Below, one piece after another: positions 18,148 through 26,736 of a DNA stretch of 64,000 nt; position 1 is the first letter of the stretch, and every line of letters begins with the position of its first letter. The notes beneath the pieces are model-generated. The model had not been told where the DNA came from, did no database searches, and worked only from the letters and a program-made list of their open reading frames with translations. This stretch comes from Nonomuraea guangzhouensis (GTDB lineage Bacteria > Actinomycetota > Actinomycetes > Streptosporangiales > Streptosporangiaceae), in assembly GCF_019396345.1 (NCBI RefSeq), contig NZ_JAHKRM010000002.1, positions 372,001 through 436,000 of the forward strand, read 5' to 3'. The translations under genes and the position numbers were made by a program.

Positions 18148-20070
18148 ATGACGAACACCGCAACCGCGGAGAGCACCCCGGGGAGTTTGACGACCGGCCC
18201 CCTGCTCACCGCCTGGGGGGCCGCGATGTCGCCGGAGGCCCTGGTCCGCGGCCTGCTGCCGCCCGGCGCCGCGCTGCCGGTCCCGGCCGCCGGGGACACC
18301 GTCTGGGATCGGGCCGCGGAGTCCGGCGTCCTGCTCGCCGTCCGTGAGCGGGCGGAGTCGGAGCTGGGCACGCCCTGGCCGCAGCCGCTGGCCTCGCAGT
18401 ACGCGCGTTACTTCCGCGACGGCAACCGCACCGGCTACGAGAGCCAGGTGTTCGAGCGCCAGGACCGGCTGACCCGGGCGGTGCTCATGGCACTGGCCGG
18501 CGGTGCGGACGGGTGGCTGGACGAGGCCGCCGACGGGATCGTCCAGCTGTGCGAGCAGAGCTCGTGGTGCTGGCCCGCGCACGAGGACACCTGCCGGCCC
18601 CGTGGGACGGTCCTGCCCGATGTGGCCACGCCCTGCCTCGACCTCGGCGCCGCCGATGTCGCCGCCCAGCTGGCCTGGGCCGACCAGGTGCTCGGGGACC
18701 GGCTGGCCGAACGCTTCCCGGGGTTGCGGGAGCGCGTGCGGGCGGAGGTGCGGGCGCGGGTGCTCGACCCGTTCGTCCGGCGGCGCGACTGGCACTGGCT
18801 GGGGCTGGACGGCGATCCGAGCAACTGGTGCCCGTGGATCTGCGGCAACGTGCTCGTCGCCGCGCTGCGCCTGGCCGAGCCGGGGCAGGAGCGGGCGCGC
18901 CAGGTCGCCCTGGCCGTGGCGGGCATCGATCACTACCTGGCGGCGCTGCCGGATGACGGCTCCGTCGACGAAGGCTACGAATACTGGTGGAACGGGGCAT
19001 GCCGCGCGCTCGAAGCGCTCGACGTCCTGGAGCACGCCACGTCGGGGCGGCTCGACGCGGCGGAGATCCCGGTCGTGCGGGAGACGGTCCGGTTCCCGCA
19101 CCGCATGCATCTGGGCGGGCCGTGGTATCTCAACCTCGCCGACGCGCGGGCCCGGCCGCCGGCCGGTCAGCCGTGGCAGGTGCCGCACCGCTGGGCTCGC
19201 CGGCTCGGCGTGCCCGACGCCCGCCGGCACGCGGAGTCGCAGCGCGCGGCCGGGATCCCGGCCGACGCCGAGCTCGGGCGGGCGCTCCGCGAACTGGTCG
19301 ACGTGGAGTGGCAGGGCGCCGCGCCTGGCGAGCCGCCTCTGGTCGCCGGGGTCTGGTTGCCGGGGACGCAGATCGGCCTCGCGCGTACGGCCGGCGGGAC
19401 GGCGCGCGGACTCACGCTCGCGATCAAGGGCGGGCACAACGGGGAGCACCACAACCACAATGACGTCGGGTCCGTCGTCGTCGCCGTGGACGGGGTCCCG
19501 GTGCTGGTCGACGCGGGGCGGCCGACGTACACGGCGCAGACGTTCGGGCCGGACCGCTACGCGATCTGGACGATGCGGAGCGACTGGCACAACGTCCCCG
19601 AGGTACGGGGCGCACCGCAGGGGCAGGGGCGCCGGTTCCGAGCCCGTGACGTCGAGGTGGTGGACGAGCCCGGCCGCTTCGAGGCGCGGCTGGACCTGGC
19701 CGCCGCCTATCCCGTACCCGAGCTGGAGCGGTGGTGGCGGACGGCGGCGCTCGACCGGCGCGAGTCACGCGTGACGATCGGGGATGCCTGGAGCTTCACC
19801 GGCGACGGCGAGCCGAGCGTGCTGCACTTCCTGCTGTACGGGCAGGTGGAGCAGCCGTCCGCCGGGCAGGCCGTCATCCGGCCGCCGGGCGGCGGGCGGG
19901 CCGTGCTCGTGGCGTGGGACCCCGGGGTCGCGACGGCCGCGTTCACCGTCCGTACGCTGGCGGACCCCATGCTCTCCGAGGTGTGGGGCGACCGTCTGAC
20001 CAGGCTGGAGCTGCGTCTGCCCGGTACGGCGCGGGGCGCTTTCGAGATTCGTGTTGGGGTGTGGGAGTGA
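18148..20070 (+). CDS. heparinase II/III-family protein (polysaccharide lyase-like)
   Basis: 640 aa, no signal peptide. The N-terminal (alpha/alpha) toroid contains RDWHWLGLDGDPSNWCPWICGN and the EGYEYWWNGACRALEAL helix. The C-terminal beta-sandwich has GGHNGEHHNHNDVGSVVVAVDG and PVLVDAGRPTYT, the His-rich motif of the heparinase II/III domain. These enzymes beta-eliminate uronate-containing chains. Without a signal peptide it should act on imported oligosaccharides. The ATG follows AGGAGG (18139-18144). It is co-directional with and three bases from the regulator gene. The first ~40 residues look disordered. Confidence 0.82.
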   Translation: MTNTATAESTPGSLTTGPLLTAWGAAMSPEALVRGLLPPGAALPVPAAGDTVWDRAAESGVLLAVRERAESELGTPWPQPLASQYARYFRDGNRTGYESQVFERQDRLTRAVLMALAGGADGWLDEAADGIVQLCEQSSWCWPAHEDTCRPRGTVLPDVATPCLDLGAADVAAQLAWADQVLGDRLAERFPGLRERVRAEVRARVLDPFVRRRDWHWLGLDGDPSNWCPWICGNVLVAALRLAEPGQERARQVALAVAGIDHYLAALPDDGSVDEGYEYWWNGACRALEALDVLEHATSGRLDAAEIPVVRETVRFPHRMHLGGPWYLNLADARARPPAGQPWQVPHRWARRLGVPDARRHAESQRAAGIPADAELGRALRELVDVEWQGAAPGEPPLVAGVWLPGTQIGLARTAGGTARGLTLAIKGGHNGEHHNHNDVGSVVVAVDGVPVLVDAGRPTYTAQTFGPDRYAIWTMRSDWHNVPEVRGAPQGQGRRFRARDVEVVDEPGRFEARLDLAAAYPVPELERWWRTAALDRRESRVTIGDAWSFTGDGEPSVLHFLLYGQVEQPSAGQAVIRPPGGGRAVLVAWDPGVATAAFTVRTLADPMLSEVWGDRLTRLELRLPGTARGAFEIRVGVWE

Positions 20071-20072
20071 GT

Positions 20073-21212
20073 ATGTCCGAATCGCCGGGTCCGCTGCCGG
20101 ACGAGCGCCGCGCCCAGGTGGTGGAGCTGCTGCGCCGGCGTGGCGTCGTGCGCGTCGGCGATCTGGCGACCGAGCTGGACGTCTCGGTCATCACCATCCG
20201 GCGCGACATCGCGCTGCTGTCGTCCCAGGGGCTGATCCGCCGGGTTCGCGGCGGCGCCGTGCTCCGCGGCGGGCCGGTGGCCGACACGCTCGCGGGCGGG
20301 GAAACGGAGGACGCGCCGGCCCCGCAGACGGGACCCGTCGCGGCCGGCGCCGAGCGGCCACAGGTCACGATCGGCATGGTGGTGCCGTCGCTGAACTATT
20401 ACTGGCCCGACGTGATCCGCGGCGTCCGCGAGGCGGCCGCGGCGGCCGGCGCGCGCGTCGTTCTACGTGGCGCCAGCTATCGGGCCGCCGACGAGCGCCA
20501 CCACCTCTCCCGGCTGATCGAATCGGCGGGCATGGACGGCCTCCTGGTCGCGCCCACCACGACCGGCGAGGACGGGCAGGCGCTGGTGCGCTGGCTGCAG
20601 GAGGCCGACATGCCCATGGTGCTCATCGAGCGCACCGCCGCCTCCGGCCCCTACCACGAGGCGATGGAGTCGGTGGTCAGCGATCACGCGCTGGGGGCCG
20701 GCATGGCCGTGCGGCACCTGGTCGAGCTCGGTCACCGGCGGATCGGGCTGATCACCACCATCCAGAGCCCGACCGGCCCGCACGTGCGGCAGGGCTGGCG
20801 GCAGGCGTGCGAGGAGTTCGGACTGCCGCTGGCGGACATGCTGGACGTCAGCACGGTCGATCAGCTGGACCCCGAGTGGCCCAAGGCGCTCGAGAACGTG
20901 ATCGACCAGTGCGTCGCCTCCGAGACGACGGCGCTGCTGGTCCACTCCGACCCGGAGGCGATCAACCTGGTCGAGCGCTGTCAGGAGCGCGGCATCCGGG
21001 TGCCCGATGATCTCGCCATCGTGGCCTACGACGACGAGGTGGCCGAGCTGTGCGACCCGCCGTTGACCGCTGTCCGGCCGCCCAAGATGGCGATCGGGCG
21101 GGCGGCGTTCGGGCTGCTCGCGGCGCGACTGGCCGACCCGGACCCGGAACGGCCCACCCACCGCGTCGTCGTCGAGCCCACCCTGATCGTGCGCTCCTCC
21201 TCGGTGTCATAG
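20073..21212 (+). CDS. chimeric DeoR-HTH/LacI-sensor transcriptional regulator
   Basis: 379 aa. Residues ~8-65 form a DeoR-type winged helix (RRAQVVELLRRRGVVRVGDL, ITIRRDIALLSSQGLIRRV, RGGA). Residues ~95-375 are a LacI/GalR-like periplasmic-binding sensor (IGMVVPSLNYYWPDVIRGV, LGHRRIGLITT, PDDLAIVAYDD). It probably senses a sugar from the polysaccharide locus and controls the flanking genes. ATG 20073 has GGGAG five bases upstream; a GTG at 20067 overlapping the heparinase stop is the alternative. Its end overlaps the convergent DUF2264 gene by six bases. Confidence 0.85.
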   Translation: MSESPGPLPDERRAQVVELLRRRGVVRVGDLATELDVSVITIRRDIALLSSQGLIRRVRGGAVLRGGPVADTLAGGETEDAPAPQTGPVAAGAERPQVTIGMVVPSLNYYWPDVIRGVREAAAAAGARVVLRGASYRAADERHHLSRLIESAGMDGLLVAPTTTGEDGQALVRWLQEADMPMVLIERTAASGPYHEAMESVVSDHALGAGMAVRHLVELGHRRIGLITTIQSPTGPHVRQGWRQACEEFGLPLADMLDVSTVDQLDPEWPKALENVIDQCVASETTALLVHSDPEAINLVERCQERGIRVPDDLAIVAYDDEVAELCDPPLTAVRPPKMAIGRAAFGLLAARLADPDPERPTHRVVVEPTLIVRSSSVS

Positions 21213-23186
21213 AGGCGGGGTGCCCGGCCCGCTGAGAGCGGCGGCCGTGTCCAGGAGGTCGTCCGTCCCGTCCGGCCAGGCCACGCGGGCGAGCGCCGGG
21301 CCGTCCCAGGACAGGACCGGCGCCCGGTCCGGCTCCTGCCCGCCGAGGAACACCGCCACGTCGTACCACGTGTCCGGCAGCGCGGGCGTGGTGGTGGCGC
21401 ACCAGGGGATGAGCGTCCAGGGGGCGAGCGGCGAGGAGTCCTCGGCGGCTACCACGCCGCACAGGTCCAGCCCCGGGCCCGCGACGACCCGGGAGTGCAG
21501 GGTGCCGTTCGACACGGCGGCCGTATCGGTCTGGACGGGTTCGGGAGCCGGCAGCGGCCATCCGCCGACCCGCAGCGGACCACGCTCCACCGCCCTGGCC
21601 GACAGGGGACCACGCTCCGCCCCCGTAACCGGCAGCCGGATCAGGCGCACCTCCCAAGGGCCGCGCACCGCGGAGATCAGGTCGATCCACGGCCCGAGGC
21701 GTACCGTCCCGGCCCGCCCATAGCCGTGGTCCGGATGCCCGCTCTCAGCGGTGACCCAGTGGGCCTGCCAGCGCGAGGCCCCGATCACCGTCCCGGAGGG
21801 GAGGCGATCGAGGAGGAGCGTCTCGAAGCCCGTGCGATGGCTGGGCCGCCCGCCCTCGTCGAGGAGCACGACCGACTGGTCGAGGGGGTTGGCGGCGTGC
21901 GCGCCGGCGAGCACGGGTGTGGTGGCGGTCGAGTAGCCCAGACGCGCGTACAGGGGTGAGTCGGTCAGGTGCGTCCCGGGATGGGAGTGGTCGGTGCCGT
22001 GGTTGATCACCCGCACGACACCGTCGGTACGAGTGCCGCTGACCAGCCACCCGGGCGCGCGGACGACGCGGTGGTAGTCGCCGGACTCGACCGGCAGCGG
22101 CTCCTCGACGGCCGTCCACACCGGGTGGTCGGCGGGCAGGGACAGGCCGAAGAAGCCCTTGGCCGCCCAGTACGGCGAGCCGGGCCCGGAGTAGGACTGG
22201 GCGAGCGGCGGCCACGCTCCGTGCCAGCCTGAAGTCAGGACTCCGTCCTCGTCCGGCGCTCCGCGTTCGGTGAAGTGGCGGGCTATGCCCGAGGCGGCAC
22301 GGCGCAGCAGCCCCGGGGCGGGCGTCGCCGTCCCGGCGCGGGCGCCGGTCCAGAACTGGGTGGCGGCGGCGAACCGGTAGATCAGGCTGCGCCCCTGGAC
22401 GAGCGGGGATCCGTCGGCGCCGACGAGGTGGACGGCGTCGCCCAGGTAGCGTTCCAGCCGCTCCAGGTAGAGCGGTCGCCGTGAGTCCGCCGCCGGATCG
22501 CCGGCGGCCATCTCGCTCCACATCAGCGGGTAGAACTGCAGCGCCCAGCCCGCGTAGTGGTCGTAGGCGCGTTCGGCACCGTCGGCGTACCAGCCGTTCT
22601 CCCTGGCGAAGCCGTCGGTGAACGCGAGCCCTTCCTCGATGTCCTTGCGCTCGAACGGGCCGCCGACGGAGGCGAGGAACTGTTCGACCACGATCTGGAA
22701 CCAGATCCAGTTGATCGGCGGGTAGTCCGCGCCGACCGCGGGCGCGAGGTAGTCGACCACCTGCTCCTGCACGATCGGGTCGAGCCGGTCCCACAGCCAC
22801 GGCCGCGTCAGGTGGAGCACCAGCGCGATCGACGCGGCCTCGACCTTCGCCTGTCCATGCTCGTCGAGGCGTACCCAGCGCTCGGGCGAGCGGGGATCCG
22901 TCCCCGTGGCCAGGCCCTGCGCGTACCACTCCATCAGGCCCAGCGGATCGCGCCCGTCCTCCCCCGCCACCCGGAATCCGGCGGCCAGGAACGTACGCGC
23001 GAACCCTTCCAGCGCGTCCACGTCGGGCCCGTAACCGCCCGGCGGGCCCGGGAAGGAGACACGCGCGTGCGAGGCCGACGCGTACCGCCTGGCGGACAGG
23101 AGGAGATGGTCGGCGAGTGCCGCCCAGTGGTTCCGGGTCCATCCGGTGTGGGGCGAGAGCCGCAGGTCGTCGAACTCCCGCAGCAT
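21207..23186 (-). CDS. DUF2264 protein (probable glycoside hydrolase of uronate oligosaccharides)
   Basis: 659 aa. The N-terminal alpha/alpha-toroid part matches the DUF2264 pattern: TRNHWAALADHLLLSARRYA, then SFPGPPGGYGPDVDALEGFARTFL and DYPPINWIWFQIVVEQFL. The C-terminal ~250 residues are a beta-rich domain. From memory, part of DUF2264 has been assigned to a beta-glucuronidase family (GH154), which should be checked. There is no signal peptide, so the likely role is intracellular cleavage of a glycan fragment. The ATG at 23186 is eight bases from GGGGGAG; the ATG two codons upstream is closer than ideal. It is divergent from the dehydrogenase/ABC genes across a 210-bp operator-rich region. 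Confidence 0.82.
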   Translation of the reverse strand: MLREFDDLRLSPHTGWTRNHWAALADHLLLSARRYASASHARVSFPGPPGGYGPDVDALEGFARTFLAAGFRVAGEDGRDPLGLMEWYAQGLATGTDPRSPERWVRLDEHGQAKVEAASIALVLHLTRPWLWDRLDPIVQEQVVDYLAPAVGADYPPINWIWFQIVVEQFLASVGGPFERKDIEEGLAFTDGFARENGWYADGAERAYDHYAGWALQFYPLMWSEMAAGDPAADSRRPLYLERLERYLGDAVHLVGADGSPLVQGRSLIYRFAAATQFWTGARAGTATPAPGLLRRAASGIARHFTERGAPDEDGVLTSGWHGAWPPLAQSYSGPGSPYWAAKGFFGLSLPADHPVWTAVEEPLPVESGDYHRVVRAPGWLVSGTRTDGVVRVINHGTDHSHPGTHLTDSPLYARLGYSTATTPVLAGAHAANPLDQSVVLLDEGGRPSHRTGFETLLLDRLPSGTVIGASRWQAHWVTAESGHPDHGYGRAGTVRLGPWIDLISAVRGPWEVRLIRLPVTGAERGPLSARAVERGPLRVGGWPLPAPEPVQTDTAAVSNGTLHSRVVAGPGLDLCGVVAAEDSSPLAPWTLIPWCATTTPALPDTWYDVAVFLGGQEPDRAPVLSWDGPALARVAWPDGTDDLLDTAAALSGPGTPPL

Positions 23187-23261
23187 GCGCATGGCTCCCC
23201 CTGGTCGTGATCGCGTGAGTGTGTCCCGGAGTTAACGCGAAGGTTTCCTCCCGCGTCAAGG

Positions 23262-23274
23262 CAAGCGACTCGCT
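23262..23274. promoter_or_regulatory. palindromic operator candidate near DUF2264 promoter
   Basis: AAGCGA-C-TCGCTT, a perfect 6-1-6 palindrome, lies about 76 bp upstream of the DUF2264 start. It resembles half-sites of LacI-type operators. Confidence 0.45.
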
Positions 23275-23294
23275 TTCATACGATAACGATCAAT

Positions 23295-23317
23295 ATCGAT
23301 CACATAACGTGATCGAT
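23295..23317. promoter_or_regulatory. 9-5-9 palindrome in divergent promoter region
   Basis: Perfect inverted repeat ATCGATCAC-ATAAC-GTGATCGAT midway between the two divergent starts. The surroundings are unusually AT-rich and hold further GATC-containing half-sites. It is a strong candidate for an operator or for CRP-like or DeoR-like binding. Confidence 0.6.
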
Positions 23318-23332
23318 CCGATTAACAAGGCA

Positions 23333-23384
23333 TTGACGTGATTGAAATGATCGGACATGATCGGCGCACTGGTAAGCGCTTGCC
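23333..23384 (+). promoter_or_regulatory. promoter with LacI-type operator for dehydrogenase/ABC genes
   Basis: TTGACG (23333-23338) and CATGAT (23356-23361) are spaced by 17 bp. Ten bases after the -10 lies GGTAAGCGCTTGCC (23371-23384), a near-perfect palindrome with the AAGCGCTT core of LacI/GalR operators. A repressor bound there would block the promoter. Confidence 0.6.
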
Positions 23385-23399
23385 GCCGAAAGGAGCCTG

Positions 23400-24407
23400 G
23401 TGAGAAGACCCCCTGCCCTGCTGGTCATGGACCCAGCGAAGTTCGGCGTGCAGTTTCAGGAGGCGCAGCTTCGCCGGTTGCACGAGCTGGTCGAGCTGGG
23501 AGAGCCGCTCGTGACCGCCGATCTCGACCAGCCCTCCGTACGCCGCCGGCTGCGCGACGTCGAGGTGCTGGTGACCTCCTGGGGCTGCCCGCCACTGACG
23601 ACCGAGCGGCTGGCCGACGCGCCGCGGCTGAAGGCGATCTTCCACTGCGCGGGGACGGTGCGTACGTTCGTCACCGACGAGGTCTGGCGACGCGGGATCC
23701 TCGTCACCAACGCCGCCGACGAGAACGCGATCCCGGTGGCCGAGTTCACCCTGGCCGCGGTCATCTTCGCCGGGAAGAAGGCCCCGTTCCTCGCCCAGGA
23801 CGCGCGCAGCAACCGCGGTGACTGGTCCTTCGCCGCCGGCCGCGGCGAGCTGACCAACCGCGGGCGCACGATCGGCGTGATCGGCTTCTCGCGCGTGGGC
23901 CGCCGGGTGGTCGAACGGCTCCGCGCCCTGGAGGTGGAGGTCCTCGTCGCCGATCCCTATGCCGACCCGGCCGAGGTCAGCGCGGCGGGCGCCCAGTTGC
24001 TCCCGCTGCCCGAACTGCTGCCGCGCTGTGACGTGCTCACCCTGCACGTCCCGGAGCTGCCGTCCACCCACCACCTCATCGGAGCGGCCGAACTGGCCCT
24101 CCTGCGTGACGGGACGACGCTCATCAACACCGCGCGCGGCTCCGTCCTGGACACCGCCGCCCTGGAGCGGGAGTGCGCCCAGGGCCGGCTCGACGCGATC
24201 CTCGACGTCACCGACCCGGAGCCGTTGCCGAGCACGTCACCGCTGTACGACCTGCCCAACGTCATGATCACCCCCCACGTCGCAGGATCTCTGGGATCAG
24301 AGACCCGGCGGATGAGTGAGAGCGCGCTCGACGAGCTCGAACGCTACCTGTCCGGTCAGCCGCCCCGCGCGGCCGTGACCGCCGACGAGTTCATGGTGAG
24401 CGCCTGA
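23400..24407 (+). CDS. D-2-hydroxyacid dehydrogenase family protein
   Basis: 335 aa. The NAD-binding Rossmann domain shows TIGVIGFSRVGRRVVERL (GxxGxGxxG-like), ADPYADP, LHVPELPSTHHLIG and LINTARGSVLDTAAL. The catalytic triad Arg/Glu/His is suggested by TARGS, DVTDPEPLP and the TPHVAGS motif. It reduces a 2-keto acid or oxidises a D-2-hydroxy acid in the cytosol. With lyase, DUF2264 and sugar importer genes around it, an unsaturated uronate or keto-sugar-acid intermediate is a reasonable substrate guess. GTG start at 23400 with AGGAG just upstream. Confidence 0.85.
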   Translation: MRRPPALLVMDPAKFGVQFQEAQLRRLHELVELGEPLVTADLDQPSVRRRLRDVEVLVTSWGCPPLTTERLADAPRLKAIFHCAGTVRTFVTDEVWRRGILVTNAADENAIPVAEFTLAAVIFAGKKAPFLAQDARSNRGDWSFAAGRGELTNRGRTIGVIGFSRVGRRVVERLRALEVEVLVADPYADPAEVSAAGAQLLPLPELLPRCDVLTLHVPELPSTHHLIGAAELALLRDGTTLINTARGSVLDTAALERECAQGRLDAILDVTDPEPLPSTSPLYDLPNVMITPHVAGSLGSETRRMSESALDELERYLSGQPPRAAVTADEFMVSA

Positions 24408-24444
24408 GCCCTGAGACCGGCTCGAAAGAAAGGAGTCCGGATCA

Positions 24445-25749
24445 ATGATCGCTTCGAACATGTCAGGAAGGGCCGGAGTGCGACGCCACCTCATGAAGAC
24501 CCTGGGAGTCGCGGCAGCGCTCTCCCTCGCCGTGACCGCCTGCGGCGGCTCCGCCAAGTCGGCGGACGGCGGCGGCGGGAACATCACGCTGACCGTCACG
24601 GTCTGGAACCTCGCCAAGACCCCCGAGTTCAAGGCGCTCTTCGACGCCTTCCAGCAGGCGAATCCCACCATCAAGATCCAGCCGGTGGACATCCTCGCCG
24701 ATGACTACGCCGAGAAGGTCACCACGATGCTCGCCGGTGGCGACGACACCGACGTGATCACGATGAAGAACGTCACGGACTACTCGCGCTACTCCAGCCG
24801 CGGGCAGCTCCTGGAGATCACCGACCTGGCCAAGTCGCCGGATGCCGCGAAGCTGGCGGGCCTGGACGCCTTCAAGGTCAGCGACAAGTACTTCGCGCTG
24901 CCGTACCGGCAGGACTTCTGGCTGCTCTACTACAACAAGACGTACTTCGACAAAGCAGGCGTCAAGGCTCCGGCCGCCCTCACCTGGGACGAGTACGCCA
25001 AGCTCGCGCAGCAGCTCACGAAGAACGAGGGCGGCAAGAAGGTCTACGGCACCTACCAGCACACCTGGCGGTCGGTGGTGCAGGCCATCTCGGCGGCCCA
25101 GACGGGTGGCGACCAGCTCAGCGGCGACTACTCCTTCTTCGCCGACCAGTACGCGATCGCGCTCGGGCTGCAGAAGTCCGGCGCGGCCCTCGACTTCGGC
25201 ACCGCGACCTCGCAGAAGTCGGACTACCGGACGATGTTCGAGACCGGGGCGACGGCCATGCTGCCCATGGGCACCTGGTACATCTCCGGCATCCTGGAGG
25301 CCAAGGCCAACGGCAAGACCGATGTCGACTGGGCGCTGGCCCCGATGCCGCAGCGCCCGGGCGGCTCGGGCGTGACGACCTTCGGCTCGCCGACCGCCTT
25401 CGCCGTCAACAAGAAGGCCGAGCACGCCGAAGCGGCCAAGAAGTTCGTGCAGTTCGCCGCCGGCAAGGCGGGCGCCGAAGCCATCACCAAGGTGGGCGTG
25501 GTGCCGGCGCTGCAGAGCCCGGAGATCACCGACACCTACTTCTCGATCAAGGGCATGCCCACCGACGAGGTGTCCAAGAAGGCGTTCTCGCCGGACAAGG
25601 TGGTGCTGGAGATGCCGGTCAGCGAGCACTCCTCCGACATCGACACGATCCTCAAGGAGGAGCACGAGCTCATCATGGTCGGCGACAAGTCGGCCGCCGA
25701 CGGCATCCGCTCGATGAACGAGCGGGTCAAGAGCGAAGTGCTCAACTAG
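24445..25749 (+). CDS. sugar ABC transporter substrate-binding lipoprotein
   Basis: 434 aa. The signal peptide ends in the lipobox LAVTAC, with Cys33 the lipidated residue; family 1 extracellular solute-binding domain follows (LTVTVWNLAKTPEFKALFDAF, FALPYRQDFWLLYYNKTYFDKAG, GATAMLPMGTWYISGI). It captures an oligosaccharide outside the cell and delivers it to the two permeases downstream. The ATG follows AGGAG by nine bases and comes 37 bp after the dehydrogenase gene. A very strong palindrome after the stop may raise its expression relative to the permeases. Confidence 0.92.
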   Translation: MIASNMSGRAGVRRHLMKTLGVAAALSLAVTACGGSAKSADGGGGNITLTVTVWNLAKTPEFKALFDAFQQANPTIKIQPVDILADDYAEKVTTMLAGGDDTDVITMKNVTDYSRYSSRGQLLEITDLAKSPDAAKLAGLDAFKVSDKYFALPYRQDFWLLYYNKTYFDKAGVKAPAALTWDEYAKLAQQLTKNEGGKKVYGTYQHTWRSVVQAISAAQTGGDQLSGDYSFFADQYAIALGLQKSGAALDFGTATSQKSDYRTMFETGATAMLPMGTWYISGILEAKANGKTDVDWALAPMPQRPGGSGVTTFGSPTAFAVNKKAEHAEAAKKFVQFAAGKAGAEAITKVGVVPALQSPEITDTYFSIKGMPTDEVSKKAFSPDKVVLEMPVSEHSSDIDTILKEEHELIMVGDKSAADGIRSMNERVKSEVLN

Positions 25750-25755
25750 GGACCG

Positions 25756-25789
25756 GCCCGTGGGCCCGGACGCGTCCGGGCCCACGGGC
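25756..25789. other. 34-bp perfect palindrome inside ABC operon
   Basis: Two 17-base arms (25756-25772 and 25773-25789, arm begins GCCCGTGGGCCCGGA) form a fully self-complementary element between the binding-protein stop and the permease gene. It would be a stable mRNA hairpin, either a partial terminator or a 3' end stabiliser of the binding-protein message. Confidence 0.8.
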
Positions 25790-25815
25790 TACCGTGCAGG
25801 ATCCGAAGGACGGCC

Positions 25816-26736
25816 ATGGCTCACGTTGCAACACGACCGGCGCCCACCGCCCCGCCGCACCGGCGACGGGCCTGGCGCGACATCCTCATCGGGTGGAGCT
25901 TCATCCTCCCGAACTTCGTCGGCTTCGCCCTGTTCACCCTCATCCCGATGGTCGCGGCGTTCGCCCTGGCGTTCCTGGACTGGGACTCCTACAGCACGCC
26001 GGAATGGGTGGGGCTGAAGAACTTCCAGCGGCTGTTCTCCGACGAGAACTTCCACGTCGCCCTGCGTAACACCCTCTACTACGCGCTCGGCCACATCCCG
26101 CTGACGCTGGTCGCCGCGCTCGGCCTGGCCATCGCGCTCAACCGGAAGCTGCGCGGGGTGGCGTTCTTCCGCACCGCGGCGTTCTTCCCGTACATCACCT
26201 CGCTGGTCGCCGTGGCCATCGTGTGGAACATGCTCTTCAACCCGACGGCGGGACCGATCAACCAGTTCCTCGAAGCGCTCGGCGTGGCGCACCCGCCCAA
26301 GTGGGTGGCCAGCACGGACTGGGCGATGCCGGCCGTGATCGTCACCAGTGTGTGGCGGGACATGGGCTACTACATGGTGCTCTACCTGGCCGGCCTGCAG
26401 ACGATCCCCAAGGAGTACTACGAGGCCGCGCGGGTGGACGGCGCCAACGCCTGGCAGCGGTTCTGGGGCATCACGCTGCCGTGCCTGCGGCCCACGACGT
26501 TCTTCGTCCTCGTCATGCTGACGATCCAGAGCTTCAAGATCCTCGACCTCATTGTGGTCATGACCGACGGCGGCCCCGGCCGCAGCACGCTGGTGCTGAG
26601 CCAGCTGATCTACCGGGAAGGCATCACCGAGGGCAAGTTCGGCTACTCCTCGGCGATCGCCCTGGTGCTGTTCGTCATCGTGCTGACCGTCACCGTCGTC
26701 CAGTTCCGTATCAACGAGCGGAGGAGCGCCCGATGA
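25816..26736 (+). CDS. sugar ABC transporter permease (MalF/UgpA type)
   Basis: 306 aa, six predicted transmembrane helices (first FILPNFVGFALFTLIPMVAAF). The EAA loop that docks the ATPase is visible as EAARVDGANAWQRFWGITLP. It forms the membrane channel with the next gene. It starts 66 bp after the binding-protein stop, just beyond the palindrome, and its TGA overlaps the next ATG (ATGA). The N-terminal ~20 residues are Pro/Arg-rich and cytosolic. Confidence 0.92.
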   Translation: MAHVATRPAPTAPPHRRRAWRDILIGWSFILPNFVGFALFTLIPMVAAFALAFLDWDSYSTPEWVGLKNFQRLFSDENFHVALRNTLYYALGHIPLTLVAALGLAIALNRKLRGVAFFRTAAFFPYITSLVAVAIVWNMLFNPTAGPINQFLEALGVAHPPKWVASTDWAMPAVIVTSVWRDMGYYMVLYLAGLQTIPKEYYEAARVDGANAWQRFWGITLPCLRPTTFFVLVMLTIQSFKILDLIVVMTDGGPGRSTLVLSQLIYREGITEGKFGYSSAIALVLFVIVLTVTVVQFRINERRSAR

